Assembly (NCBI GenBank): GCA_035480535.1
Contig: DATIHQ010000067.1
Location: forward strand, 1 to 23,261
Length of the DNA stretch: 23,261 nt
Reading direction: 5' to 3'
DNA from: DATIHQ01 sp035480535
GTDB taxonomy: Bacteria > Chlamydiota > Chlamydiia > Chlamydiales > SM23-39
The position numbers were made by a program, and so were the translations under genes. Positions 7,397-15,609 of the stretch are shown here, piece by piece; the stretch's first letter is position 1; the number at the start of each line of letters is the position of its first letter. The notes below the pieces were generated by a model. The model did not search any database. It saw nothing but the letters and a program-made list of their open reading frames with translations, and had not been told where the DNA came from.

Positions 7397-8071
7397 TTAG
7401 GGAAGCTGTGAAAGAAAGTCAACGGTTGTAAGCATTGTTTTCACGGGGTCGAATGATCTGCGATGGATTGCGCAAGGACCAAACTTTTCAATTGCCTCCA
7501 GATGCTGGGGCGTGGCGTAGCCTTTATGCTGCTTAAAGCCATAGTCAGGCCATTTGCGATCCAGATCTCTCATGATCCGATCGCGGGTTACTTTTGCCAA
7601 GATCGATGCCGCGGCAATGGAAATCGAGCGGCCATCCCCTTCCACAATCGCCTCCGTAGGAATCTTGAATTTAGGAGTTTGATTCCCATCGATGAGGAGA
7701 TAGTCGGGCTGCATCGCCAGAACCTTCACCGCTTTTTTCATGGCGAGAAAGGTAGCCTGCAGAATGTTCACTCGATCAATCGTAGCGACATCGGAGATTC
7801 CAATGCCATAGATCAGTCCAGGACATTGCGTGATCTTTTCATAGAGAACTTCCCTCTCTTCTGGAAGCAGCTGTTTGCTATCGTTGAGATGTTCAAAAAG
7901 CACTCCTTCAGGCAAAATGCACGCAGCGGCGACTACCGGGCCAGCTAATGGGCCGCGCCCTGCTTCATCAATGCCAGCGATGCGGATAAATCCTTCCGCT
8001 TTCAGCCGCATTTCACAAACTGACATTGCACCGAGCCGAATGAGTTCTACTGCCGAAAAATTTTCTCTCAT
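7397..8071 (-). CDS. rnhB: Ribonuclease HII
   Basis: Up to 224 residues. RNase HII removes RNA from RNA-DNA hybrids, including single misincorporated ribonucleotides. The catalytic motif GIDEAGRGPLAGPV gives D35 and E36 in this numbering; YLLIDGN supplies the next acidic residue, and SILAKVTRDR and a C-terminal HKGYATPQHLEAI complete the family pattern. The start is uncertain: ATG 8071 has no Shine-Dalgarno, and in-frame ATGs at 8026 and 8011 give N-termini closer to the usual distance from the GIDEAGRG motif. In Chlamydia rnhB directly follows rplS; here two extra genes separate them. Confidence 0.95.
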   Translation of the reverse strand: MRENFSAVELIRLGAMSVCEMRLKAEGFIRIAGIDEAGRGPLAGPVVAAACILPEGVLFEHLNDSKQLLPEEREVLYEKITQCPGLIYGIGISDVATIDRVNILQATFLAMKKAVKVLAMQPDYLLIDGNQTPKFKIPTEAIVEGDGRSISIAAASILAKVTRDRIMRDLDRKWPDYGFKQHKGYATPQHLEAIEKFGPCAIHRRSFDPVKTMLTTVDFLSQLP

Positions 8072-8165
8072 TCAGGAGAATCTACGGCATCGATTCCAAT
8101 TTGCGCAAGAACCGATTGCAACAAAAGCCCTCTTGGATTTAAGATTCACCGCTCCAATTCCAAAC

Positions 8166-8170
8166 AGGAG
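8166..8170 (+). promoter_or_regulatory. Shine-Dalgarno that fixes the start of the HisRS-like gene
   Basis: AGGAG lies seven bases before ATG 8178. This is the best-placed ribosome site in the neighbourhood, and decides for 8178 over the open frame that reaches back to 7875 inside rnhB. Confidence 0.65.
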
Positions 8171-8177
8171 TGACAAA

Positions 8178-9341
8178 ATGGCAGCCCCCGCAACGGCAGT
8201 CGCGCAATCTCCAATACTTCCCACAATGAGACTTATTACCGATCTGAAAGAAAAAGAACTGAAAAATGCCGTTTCGAGTGTCTTTGAACGTTACTCTTTC
8301 ACCCCCATTATTCTGGGTCCAAGGGAGACTGACTTTGAATTCACTCATGTGGTAGTAGGCAGGGGCGTCTTCAACCTTCCTCTAAAATGTTACCTATTCA
8401 ACGATCCAGTTGGAATAGCAGGCGATATCTCTACAACGGCGATCTGCCATTCTTTTAGCGCCACATCTCCTACTTCTATGGCTTGCGCGGAATCAATCGC
8501 GAGTTCTCTGGAAGTCTTACAAAAAATGGGCATTCGAAATTGTACAGTCGTCATGAGCCATTCCGATCTGACAAATGGATTGTTCGAGAGCGTTGGCATT
8601 CCCCAAGATGCAGATAGGGCAATCTCCCGTTCCCAGTTCAAGTCTTCTTCCCCCGCTTTAGACCAACTCCTTTCCGATGCATTGCAATACAGAGGCAGCG
8701 CTTCCAATTTCGTCACTGGATTTACGCTTACCTCTAAAGCCGAAAAAGCGTTGCAATTCATGATCTCTATAGAAAAGGATTGCATCGCCTCGGGAGTCGA
8801 CCCCAAATTCCTCATCTTTGCACCAGGAAGTATACCGACAAAAATTGCTGATGCCAAAGAATTCTTCTTTAAAGTCTATCCGCCCAATACCCAAATGCGC
8901 ATCGGACATGGATCTAACCGCGTCACTTATGGAATCCATAATCTAGAAAGCCACCTCCACCTGACCCGCTCCTTGAATCTATTGCTGCTAGATCCCTCAT
9001 CGCACAAACAAACACCGGCCGATGTTTTCATTGCTTACGATCAAACCAATGATACCGCAAGAGCAAAGGCATTGGAACTCGCCGTCCTATTGAGGAGCAA
9101 CTTTCATGCAAATGTAGATTTGTATACAGGAGATCCCAAAGTTTCTCCAGAGGAGCAAATGAAAATTGCCGATGACAAGGGCATTCCCTACGCCATGGCT
9201 GTTACTGATAATGGGACAATCAAATTCGGCGGTCAAATTTATTTCTCCGATCGTTTAGGACACGTCAGGCAAGCCTGCTCCGCTTATCTGACTGCAAAAG
9301 AGGCTGACGGGAAAATCTTAGGCATCGGGGGATTTGCCTAA
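8178..9341 (+). CDS. Degenerate histidyl-tRNA synthetase-like protein (HisRS/HisZ-type fold)
   Basis: A 387-residue protein that tracks HisRS from end to end but lacks its active-site signatures. Residues 14-50 resemble motif 1 (LPTMRLITDLKEKEL, VFERYSFTPIILGPRE). Residues 69-76 (LKCYLFNDP) sit where motif 2 would be, and 85-140 follow the HisRS pattern up to KMGIRNCTVVMSHSDLTNGL. The last ~110 residues resemble the HisRS anticodon-binding domain (ADVFIAYDQTNDTARAKALE, LAVLLR, EEQMKIADDKGIPYAM). The histidine A motif (RGLDYYTG) is not found, and the region corresponding to GGGRYD reads GHGSNRV. It is therefore probably not a charging enzyme. It could be a regulatory paralogue like HisZ, but no hisG is in view. 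It overlaps the convergent gene by 24 bases. Confidence 0.7.
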   Translation: MAAPATAVAQSPILPTMRLITDLKEKELKNAVSSVFERYSFTPIILGPRETDFEFTHVVVGRGVFNLPLKCYLFNDPVGIAGDISTTAICHSFSATSPTSMACAESIASSLEVLQKMGIRNCTVVMSHSDLTNGLFESVGIPQDADRAISRSQFKSSSPALDQLLSDALQYRGSASNFVTGFTLTSKAEKALQFMISIEKDCIASGVDPKFLIFAPGSIPTKIADAKEFFFKVYPPNTQMRIGHGSNRVTYGIHNLESHLHLTRSLNLLLLDPSSHKQTPADVFIAYDQTNDTARAKALELAVLLRSNFHANVDLYTGDPKVSPEEQMKIADDKGIPYAMAVTDNGTIKFGGQIYFSDRLGHVRQACSAYLTAKEADGKILGIGGFA

Positions 9342-10469
9342 AGTGTAAAGAGAGAGGATGCAGCAAGGCTGGCCTAGGAGAAGAGAGCTGCGGGCGGCTG
9401 CTGCGCAAAATGATTCTAGCGAATTATATTCCATGTAGGCGGGCTTGGAGTGGAACATTTTCGGAATCCCGTTAAAGACGATGACTCGATGAGACTTTGT
9501 CTTGACAAAAGAGATCGCCCGATCAGTGTGGAGAATCCCGGCGAACTCATTGCCTGCCCTTTTAAGGGCTTGACAAAGTGTTTTATCTTTTCTTTGGGAG
9601 GGAAGTTCTATCTGGATCTTTTTCAGAAGTTCAAGTTTTCCTTCAGCCAACTCGTTTTTCAAAATGATATAGTCCCAAATATTGGAGGTAACGTCTGGAA
9701 AATTCGCGTGCATCTGTAAACACGTTTCTATGCCATGATCTACAAGTTGTGGAATCTTTGATTTAACCATAAAGAAGGGAACTTTCACCTTACTTCCCTG
9801 CAAAAGAGGATGCAATGTCCCCGCCGCAATCGTAAATGAGGCATGATTCAAATTCACACCCGTTAAATGGGTTGTTCCTTCTATGATTTTAGTTGCTTTG
9901 GCGGTGGGAACTCCTTGCAGTTCTGCTTCTGAAAACTGGGGAGGTTCCTCCGCGCTAATGTCTGGGGCAGTAAAAGCCTGATCCGAAAAATCATCCCATT
10001 CTTTTTCTTCCGGTTCAACGGGTGTGGGGGGGCGGCTTGGTTCTTCGTCCGAAAACTCATCTTTTACCAGCGTCCATTTTGGATCGACCGCTGCTGCTTC
10101 AACTGGGACAGGGCTGTCGATTTCTAATGGTTCGACCGTGACGGGACTTTCTGGTTCTGGCTCAACAATGACTGGCTCATCTTCTGGGGACTGGGACTGC
10201 GCAAAAAGAGCAGGCGGGGGAGCATCGGTGAAAACCGGTTTTATGAGCGGGGGTTCATTTATGGCGATCGCGGGAGCGGGCTGGAAGAGCTTGGCGAGGA
10301 ATTTTCTCTCAATATAGACAATCGCAGACCCTGCGGCTACCCCGGGGCCGAAAAGGGCGGTTAGGGCAGCCGTAGTTAACAATAAAGCCTTGTCAGTAAA
10401 ATCGTTGGGCTTTAAACTATATAAAATTTCCTTTAAAGATTCGCAACGTGAATTAATTTTATTTGCCAT
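9318..10469 (-). CDS. Membrane-anchored protein with Pro/Glu-rich linker, unknown function
   Basis: I do not recognise this gene. The start is taken at ATG 10469, giving 383 residues; an ATG nine bases upstream (10478) overlaps a near-consensus -10 box. Numbered from 10478, a short charged N-terminus is followed by one hydrophobic segment (about 31-55, ALLLTTAALTALFGPGVAAG and following). Then comes an acidic Pro/Glu/Val-rich stretch (about 66-185) that should be extended and disordered. A probable globular C-terminal domain (about 190-386) ends in RSSLLLGQPCCILSLYTL. This design suggests a domain tethered to a membrane. In an intracellular bacterium an inclusion-membrane or secreted role is possible, but nothing proves it. 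It separates rplS from rnhB and appears lineage-specific. Confidence 0.8.
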   Translation of the reverse strand: MANKINSRCESLKEILYSLKPNDFTDKALLLTTAALTALFGPGVAAGSAIVYIERKFLAKLFQPAPAIAINEPPLIKPVFTDAPPPALFAQSQSPEDEPVIVEPEPESPVTVEPLEIDSPVPVEAAAVDPKWTLVKDEFSDEEPSRPPTPVEPEEKEWDDFSDQAFTAPDISAEEPPQFSEAELQGVPTAKATKIIEGTTHLTGVNLNHASFTIAAGTLHPLLQGSKVKVPFFMVKSKIPQLVDHGIETCLQMHANFPDVTSNIWDYIILKNELAEGKLELLKKIQIELPSQRKDKTLCQALKRAGNEFAGILHTDRAISFVKTKSHRVIVFNGIPKMFHSKPAYMEYNSLESFCAAAARSSLLLGQPCCILSLYTLGKSPDA

Positions 10470-10477
10470 AATTATCA

Positions 10478-10506
10478 ATTATAGCAAATTTTATTATTAA
10501 TCGCAA
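10478..10506 (-). promoter_or_regulatory. Near-consensus promoter of the membrane-anchored gene
   Basis: On the minus strand TTGCGA (10506-10501) and TATAAT (10483-10478) are separated by exactly 17 bases. The -35 box directly follows the rplS stop codon. The predicted start, about 10471, lies only a few bases from ATG 10469, so the transcript would be nearly leaderless. Confidence 0.6.
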
Positions 10507-10914
10507 TTACGCTTCTGGGGGAGCTGCTACTGGGGGTTCGGCCGCCTCGGCGCCTTCACCTGCTACATATTGCTCGCGCACTTTCGCTGCCTTGCCAGAA
10601 CGCCCGCGGAGATAGTAGAGCTTCGCACGGCGCACTTTGCCGGGGCGAATCACTTCAATTTCAGCGATGCGGGGGCTATGCAGCAAGAAAACGCGGTCCA
10701 TGCTAGAGCCATAGGCGTTGCGGTAGATCGTAAAGGTTTCAGAGAGTCCCGTTCCTTTTTTGGCGACCACAGTGCCTGTAAAGGCTTGGAGGCGCTCTTT
10801 TTCCCCTTCAATGATTCGCGTATTGACGCGGACGGTATCCCCAATGTTAAACACAGGGACGTTTTTCTTTAAATAATCTGTTTCAAGTTGTTCGATAATT
10901 TGTGAGCGGCTCAC
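10507..10914 (-). CDS. rplS: Ribosomal protein L19
   Basis: 135 residues. L19 sits at the interface of the 50S and 30S subunits. Recognisable segments are FNIGDTVRVNTRIIEGEKER, LQAFTGTVVAKKGTGLSETF, and SPRIAEIEVIRPGKVRRAKL followed by YYLRGRSGKAAKVRE. The last ~20 residues (EGAEAAEPPVAAPPEA) are an Ala/Pro/Glu extension not present in the short L19 of E. coli. The start overlaps the trmD stop by four bases. It is the last gene of the conserved operon, and no hairpin terminator follows; the next gene's promoter begins right at the stop. Confidence 0.98.
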   Translation of the reverse strand: MSRSQIIEQLETDYLKKNVPVFNIGDTVRVNTRIIEGEKERLQAFTGTVVAKKGTGLSETFTIYRNAYGSSMDRVFLLHSPRIAEIEVIRPGKVRRAKLYYLRGRSGKAAKVREQYVAGEGAEAAEPPVAAPPEA

Positions 10915-11594
10915 GGTTTTTCTCCTTCAATAAATAAATCGGGTCGTACCCGGCGTGTTTTTTTAATTGCTTCCTCTTTTCGCCATGCTTCAATCTTTGC
11001 ATGGTGTCCTTCTCGCAGCACGGCAGGGACTTCGATCCCTTCGAACACCTCGGGCCTTGTATAGTGGGGCGCATCAAAAATCCCTTCTTGAAAGGAATCT
11101 TCCCACACCGCATCGGGATGGCCAATCACTCCCGGAATAAATCGCATCACGGCGTCGACGAGGACAATCGCTGCAGCGCATCCATTGGTGAGGACGTAAT
11201 CGCCAATACTGATCTCCTCATCGATATCGCTCTGCAAAACCCTCTCGTCGATCCCTTCATAATGGCCACACAAAAGAACCAAATGCTCCTTCTGGGCCAG
11301 CTCCTGGCATTTCGCGGCGGTGAGCACTTTCCCCTGCGGCGACAAATAGACCACATGGGAATTGGGCTTCTTCACGCTCCGGATGGCTTTCACCACCGGC
11401 CCTGGGCATAAAACCATTCCAGGTCCTCCTCCGAAAGGGCGCTCGTCGACTCGGCGGTGCTTGTTCTCAGCAAAATCGCGGATATCGGTATGCCGGATTT
11501 CGAGGAGGCCACTTTCCCGAGCCCTCTTCATCATACTGACGTCGAAAGGCCCGCGGAAATATTCAGGGAAGAGCGACAGGAGATCGACTATCAT
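10911..11594 (-). CDS. trmD: tRNA (guanine-N1-)-methyltransferase
   Basis: 227 residues. TrmD methylates G37 next to the anticodon, which prevents +1 frameshifting. The opening VDLLSLFPEYF, the RPFGGGPGMVL loop and the deep trefoil-knot SAM site LLCGHYEGIDERVLQ with EEISIGDYVLTNG are all present. The C-terminal domain includes GHPDAVWEDSFQEGIFDAPH and the tRNA-binding YTRPEVFEG. Four-base overlaps with rpsP upstream and rplS downstream indicate coupled translation. The length is that of ordinary TrmD. Confidence 0.98.
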   Translation of the reverse strand: MIVDLLSLFPEYFRGPFDVSMMKRARESGLLEIRHTDIRDFAENKHRRVDERPFGGGPGMVLCPGPVVKAIRSVKKPNSHVVYLSPQGKVLTAAKCQELAQKEHLVLLCGHYEGIDERVLQSDIDEEISIGDYVLTNGCAAAIVLVDAVMRFIPGVIGHPDAVWEDSFQEGIFDAPHYTRPEVFEGIEVPAVLREGHHAKIEAWRKEEAIKKTRRVRPDLFIEGEKP

Positions 11595-11908
11595 TTGCTC
11601 TTCTTGCGATTCTCCCGCTTCTTCACTACTTTTGCCACTTTCTTCGCAACCAATTCCTTCACGACTTCAGGAGCGACTTTCTTCACGAGCGATTTTACTC
11701 GATCGCTAATCTGGGCGCCTAAGCCTAGCCAATATTGGACGCGAGGCACATCGATGAAGTAGTTCTTGTCATTGGCTCCAAACGGGTTGTACCAACCGAG
11801 CATCTCGATATATTTTCCATCGCGGGGATTGCGCTTATCGGTCACCACTAGGCGAAATCTCTGCCGGCTGTTTGCCCCTTGCTGTCTCATACGAATGACT
11901 AATGCCAT
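11591..11908 (-). CDS. rpsP: Ribosomal protein S16
   Basis: 105 residues. S16 is a small-subunit assembly protein. The N-terminus ALVIRMRQQGANSRQRFRLV and following VTDKRNPRDGKYIEMLGWYNP are diagnostic. A Lys-rich C-terminal tail (KKVAKVVKKRENRKKSK) extends past the E. coli length. The start lies inside the 3' end of ffh (10-base overlap). Confidence 0.98.
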   Translation of the reverse strand: MALVIRMRQQGANSRQRFRLVVTDKRNPRDGKYIEMLGWYNPFGANDKNYFIDVPRVQYWLGLGAQISDRVKSLVKKVAPEVVKELVAKKVAKVVKKRENRKKSK

Positions 11909-13263
11909 TTTTTACCTTCGAATTGTTTTTTAAGTTCACTCAAATCCGATAAGCCCATCTTTTTCGCTTGGGCCTTCATATCGGGCATATTTTTAAATAA
12001 CTGTTTCACGCGCTTAAATCCTTTCACCATCCGGTTGATCTCTTCCACATCGACGCCGCTTCCTTTCGAAATCCGTTTGCGCCGGCTGATAGAGAGCTCT
12101 TCTTTCTCGCTCCGCTCATCGGGAGTCATCGAAAGGATCATCGCTTCCATCCGCGTAAATTCCTTGTCGGAAAATTCCATCTCTCCGAGCGATCCAAGGC
12201 CGGGGATCATCTTCATCAGACTCTTAAAAGAGCCCATCTTCTTCACCATTCCCATCTGCTTGAGATAGTCCTCATAGGTGAAGGTCGCTTTCTTTAGTTT
12301 TTTCTCTAGCTCTTGGCTCTCCGCCGCATCGAAATTTTCCTGCGCCTTCTTCACCAGGTTGATCACATCGCCCATGCCGAGAATGCGATCGGCCATCGAG
12401 CGTGGATTAAAAACCTGTAAATCAGCCGTTCGCTCCCCCACCCCTTCAAACTTCAGCGGCTTCTGGGTCACTTCCCGAATCGAAATCGCCGCTCCTGCGC
12501 GCGCATTTCCATCGAGCATGGTGAGGATCGTCCCCGTAATTTGAACTCTTTTTTCAAATTCCGCTGCGATCCGGACCGCGTCTTGTCCCGTCGTCGCGTT
12601 CGCAACAAACAATACTTCGCGCGGATCCAATGCTTTTCTCATCTCAGAGAGCTCTTGCATCAGCTCCTCATCGAGATGGAGTCTTCCGGCCGTGTCGACG
12701 ATCAATACATCGAAGCCCTCTTCGGCTGCTTTTTGCTGCGCTCCCTTCGCCACCTTCAATGGATTTTTCTCTCCATCGATCGCAAAGACCGCCACTCCCA
12801 GATCAGCGCCCAATTTCTTGAGCTGCTCCACTGCGGCAGGCCGCTGTAAATCGCAGGCCGCCATCAAAATCTTTCTGTGCTTTTCTCTCTTTCCAATATA
12901 GGCGGCGAGTTTCGCACAGGTCGTTGTCTTTCCAGAGCCTTGCAAGCCGCAAAGCATCACCACCGAAATCTTCCCGTTCAGGTCAAGCGGCGACTCCTCT
13001 GTGCCCATCAGCTCAATCAGCTCGTCGTGCACCAGCTTCGTAAACTGCTGGCCCGGGCTCACCGACTTAATCACGGCATCCCCGAGGGCTTTTTCCTTCA
13101 CCCTCTTCACGAAGTTGCTGACCACCGTATAATTGACATCTGCATCGAGCAGGGCCAAACGGATCTGGCGGACTGCATCGGAGATGTTATCCTCGGTCAG
13201 GGTTTTTTGTCCTCTCAAACTCGAGAACAACCCCTGCAGCTTTTCTGTCAGCGCGCCAAACAT
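11899..13263 (-). CDS. ffh: Signal recognition particle protein Ffh (SRP54)
   Basis: 454 residues. Ffh binds signal sequences of nascent membrane and secreted proteins and, with 4.5S RNA, delivers ribosomes to FtsY. The N domain (residues 1-~90) is followed by the GTPase domain with P-loop GLQGSGKTTTCAKLA, VDTAGRLHLDEEL, and GVGERTADLQVF. The position usually read TK.DG is TMLDGNARAGAA here. The M domain contains KMGSFKSLMKMIPG and the RNA-binding RRKRISKGSG. Thirty-seven bases separate it from prmC, the only real gap in the operon. Confidence 0.97.
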   Translation of the reverse strand: MFGALTEKLQGLFSSLRGQKTLTEDNISDAVRQIRLALLDADVNYTVVSNFVKRVKEKALGDAVIKSVSPGQQFTKLVHDELIELMGTEESPLDLNGKISVVMLCGLQGSGKTTTCAKLAAYIGKREKHRKILMAACDLQRPAAVEQLKKLGADLGVAVFAIDGEKNPLKVAKGAQQKAAEEGFDVLIVDTAGRLHLDEELMQELSEMRKALDPREVLFVANATTGQDAVRIAAEFEKRVQITGTILTMLDGNARAGAAISIREVTQKPLKFEGVGERTADLQVFNPRSMADRILGMGDVINLVKKAQENFDAAESQELEKKLKKATFTYEDYLKQMGMVKKMGSFKSLMKMIPGLGSLGEMEFSDKEFTRMEAMILSMTPDERSEKEELSISRRKRISKGSGVDVEEINRMVKGFKRVKQLFKNMPDMKAQAKKMGLSDLSELKKQFEGKKWH

Positions 13264-13300
13264 AATTTATTGTTTTTAACCAAGGAGGATACTGGAGAAA

Positions 13301-14140
13301 TTATTGCTTTTCAAGGAAAAAGAAGCGATCTCTCCCCGCCCAATCGGCCAAAAGTTCCCTTTGCTTCCAATTCCCCCCAGAAAAAATTTTCTTTAGCGCC
13401 TCTCCCTGCCAAGCTCCGATTTCAAAAAAGACCCATCCCCCGGGGTTTAAAAAGGAGGGCAATTCCCTCTCCATTCGCTCATAAAACTCCGTTCCCCTCT
13501 CTCCCCCTAGCAGCGCCAGCTTCGGCTCGAAATCCCTTACCGAGGGGTCTAAATCCAAATATTCGCTTTGCGAAACATAGGGCGGGTTGGCGACAATGAA
13601 ATCAGCCTTACGCTGCCCAAAGGGCCCAAAAAGATCCCCTTCCAAAAACTCTACCTCTACTCCATTCCCCTGCCCATTTTCCCTAGCCAGGGCTAAAGCC
13701 TCTTTAGACAGATCAGCTAAAGTCACCTGCAATTCGGGCAGCGCCTTCTTAATCGCAATCCCCAAACACCCCGATCCCGTGCAAATGTCCCAGAGAACGC
13801 CTCTTTTCCCCTTCAATCTTTTCACCACATGATCGACCAAAATCTCCGAAGCCTGCCTCGGAATCAGCACCCGCGCATCGACCTTGATCTTGCAATTATA
13901 AAATTCCAATTCTCCCGTGATGTACTCAACCGGCTCTCCCTTGACTTTCCGCTTCAGCATCTCTCGCAAAACGGTCAATTCTCCCTCATCTAATGGGCGA
14001 TCGAACTGCAAATAGAGATCCATCCGCTTTAACTGCAATAAATGAGCTAAAATCTCCTCCGCAGAGCGCCTTGAATGTTCGACCTTCCTCTCTTGAAGAT
14101 AAGAAGCCGAGAGTTTTAATACTTCGCCAATCGTCTTCAT
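13301..14140 (-). CDS. prmC: Release factor glutamine methyltransferase
   Basis: 279 residues. PrmC (HemK) methylates the Gln of the GGQ motif in class I release factors, so its position right after prfA is functionally apt. The N-terminal helical domain is followed by the SAM fold (GVLWDICTGSGCLGIAIKKA), the catalytic FIVANPPYVSQSEY, and VRDFEPKLALLGGERGTEFY. It overlaps the prfA stop by four bases. Confidence 0.97.
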   Translation of the reverse strand: MKTIGEVLKLSASYLQERKVEHSRRSAEEILAHLLQLKRMDLYLQFDRPLDEGELTVLREMLKRKVKGEPVEYITGELEFYNCKIKVDARVLIPRQASEILVDHVVKRLKGKRGVLWDICTGSGCLGIAIKKALPELQVTLADLSKEALALARENGQGNGVEVEFLEGDLFGPFGQRKADFIVANPPYVSQSEYLDLDPSVRDFEPKLALLGGERGTEFYERMERELPSFLNPGGWVFFEIGAWQGEALKKIFSGGNWKQRELLADWAGRDRFFFLEKQ

Positions 14141-15201
14141 GAACTGAGTTTTTCTTGGTAGAAATAATTGACGAGCGGAATAGTTAAATCATCGAGATCC
14201 CCTTCCATCACCCTGTCCAACTTATACAAGGTTAAATTGATTCGATGATCGGTCACCCGATTTTGTGGGAAATTATAGGTCCGAATTCTCTCGGAGCGAT
14301 CGCCACTTCCCACTTGACTTGCGCGGATCGCCGACATCTCTGCATGCGCTTTCTTCCGCAACGTATCGGCAATGCGCGTCTTCAATAAGCGCATCGCTTT
14401 TTCTTTGTTTTTGTGTTGACTTCGCTCTTCTTGGCAAGCAACCACCGTTCCCGTTGGAATGTGGGTAATCCGAACGGCCGAATCGGTTCGATTGACGTGC
14501 TGGCCTCCCGCGCCCGAGGCTCGATAGGTATCGATCTGCAGATCTTTTTCATCGATCTCTAGTTTTTCCTCTTCCCCTGGCTCAAGCAAAACCGCCACCG
14601 TAATCGCCGAGGTATGAACCCGCCCCTGCGTTTCCGTATCGGGAACTCTCTGCACGCGATGAGTCCCTGCCTCATATTGCAGCAAGCGAAATACATTATG
14701 CCCCGATAAGGACATGATATATTCCTTAAAGCCGCCGATCTCAGATTCGGAGGAGGAAAGAACTTCGCACTTCCATCCCTTCTTCCCTGCGTAATATTGA
14801 TACATTCGGACGCAATCGCCGACGAAAAGAGCCGCTTCATCGCCCCCTGTTCCGGCGCGAAGTTCCATGATAATCGGCTGGCTATCGCGCGGATCGGGAG
14901 GGACTAAAAGCGTTTCAATCTGTTTTTGGGCTTCCGCTTGCTCGATTTCCAGACGGGCCACTTCATCGATTAGAAGTTGGGTCATTTCTGGATCTTGCTC
15001 GCCCTTCAGCAAAGCGCGACTTTCCCCAAGCTGTTTTGTCAGCGATTGGAGTCGATCCCACACCTCTTTCAACTCAGAGAGCTGCGCGTGTTCCTGCGTA
15101 AGCTGGCGATAGCGCTTCTGATCGGTAAGCGTTTCAGGGAAGCCCAGCAATGACTCAACTTCTTGCAGCCGACTCAAAAGCTGCTGAACTTTTTCCTGCA
15201 T
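14137..15201 (-). CDS. prfA: Peptide chain release factor 1
   Basis: 354 residues. RF1 terminates translation at UAA and UAG. The peptidyl-hydrolase loop is intact (YRASGAGGQHVNRTDSAVRI). The stop-codon recognition tripeptide, usually PAT or PET in RF1, reads PDT here in RVPDTETQGRVHTSA; the surroundings are clearly RF1 rather than RF2. The start overlaps the rpmE stop by one base (TAATG). Confidence 0.97.
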   Translation of the reverse strand: MQEKVQQLLSRLQEVESLLGFPETLTDQKRYRQLTQEHAQLSELKEVWDRLQSLTKQLGESRALLKGEQDPEMTQLLIDEVARLEIEQAEAQKQIETLLVPPDPRDSQPIIMELRAGTGGDEAALFVGDCVRMYQYYAGKKGWKCEVLSSSESEIGGFKEYIMSLSGHNVFRLLQYEAGTHRVQRVPDTETQGRVHTSAITVAVLLEPGEEEKLEIDEKDLQIDTYRASGAGGQHVNRTDSAVRITHIPTGTVVACQEERSQHKNKEKAMRLLKTRIADTLRKKAHAEMSAIRASQVGSGDRSERIRTYNFPQNRVTDHRINLTLYKLDRVMEGDLDDLTIPLVNYFYQEKLSS

Positions 15202-15518
15202 TATTTTTTCTTAGTCGCTTTAACCTTAGCTTTCTTCGCTTCGTCTTGCTTCTCTTGAGAGACTTTATGTTCTTGCGTTTTGCGCTGATATTTCTTCGTG
15301 AATTTATCGACGCGCCCTTCCGCATCCATGAACTGAGTCGCTTTCGTGAAGAAAGGGTGGGAAGCGGAAGAAACCGCTACTCGGGACATGGGATATTCTT
15401 TCCCTTCAAATTTTTCTTTTTCTTTCGGCTGCAGCGTGCTGCCGATGAGAAATTTCGTCCCGTTTGAGGCGTCGACGAAGAGGACTTCCTGATAAGGAGG
15501 ATGTTTTTTGTCTTTCAT
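15201..15518 (-). CDS. rpmE2: Ribosomal protein L31, type B
   Basis: 105 residues from ATG 15518, preceded by AAGG at a workable distance. The frame extends upstream to 15581, but the added residues are not L31-like. KHPPYQEVLFVDASNGTKFL, GSTLQPKEKEKFEGKEYPM and VSSASHPFFTKATQFMDAEG identify the protein. It lacks the CxxC zinc motif of type A L31, so it is the zinc-independent form. A Lys-rich tail closes it. First gene of the minus-strand operon. Confidence 0.95.
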   Translation of the reverse strand: MKDKKHPPYQEVLFVDASNGTKFLIGSTLQPKEKEKFEGKEYPMSRVAVSSASHPFFTKATQFMDAEGRVDKFTKKYQRKTQEHKVSQEKQDEAKKAKVKATKKK

Positions 15519-15549
15519 GATGGTTACCTTTACGAAATATTTGCCATTA

Positions 15550-15578
15550 AAAATAGGACTTTCGGAAGAAAACTTCAA
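15550..15578 (-). promoter_or_regulatory. Candidate promoter of the rpmE-prfA-prmC-ffh-rpsP-trmD-rplS operon
   Basis: TTGAAG (15578-15573) and TATTTT (15555-15550) on the minus strand are separated by 17 bases. The predicted start is about 25 bases upstream of the rpmE ATG. It lies in the 91-base divergent spacer shared with the rhomboid-like gene. Confidence 0.45.
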
Positions 15579-15609
15579 CATTAAAAATGAATGTGATAGA
15601 AAATTCTTT

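Noticed and set aside
8101..8108. TTGCGCAA palindrome in the rnhB/HisRS-like spacer
   Set aside because: Eight bases only, expected by chance in a window this size; the promoter boxes around it are not convincing.
7875..8177. Extended start for the HisRS-like gene
   Set aside because: It would overlap rnhB antisense and has no ribosome site, whereas ATG 8178 has AGGAG at seven bases and begins just before the motif 1-like region.
11001..11762. Plus-strand frames opposite trmD and rpsP
   Set aside because: Antisense shadows of fully conserved genes.
15519..15581. N-terminal extension of L31 and of the rhomboid-like frame through the divergent spacer
   Set aside because: Both extensions cover the shared promoter region and add sequence unlike either family.
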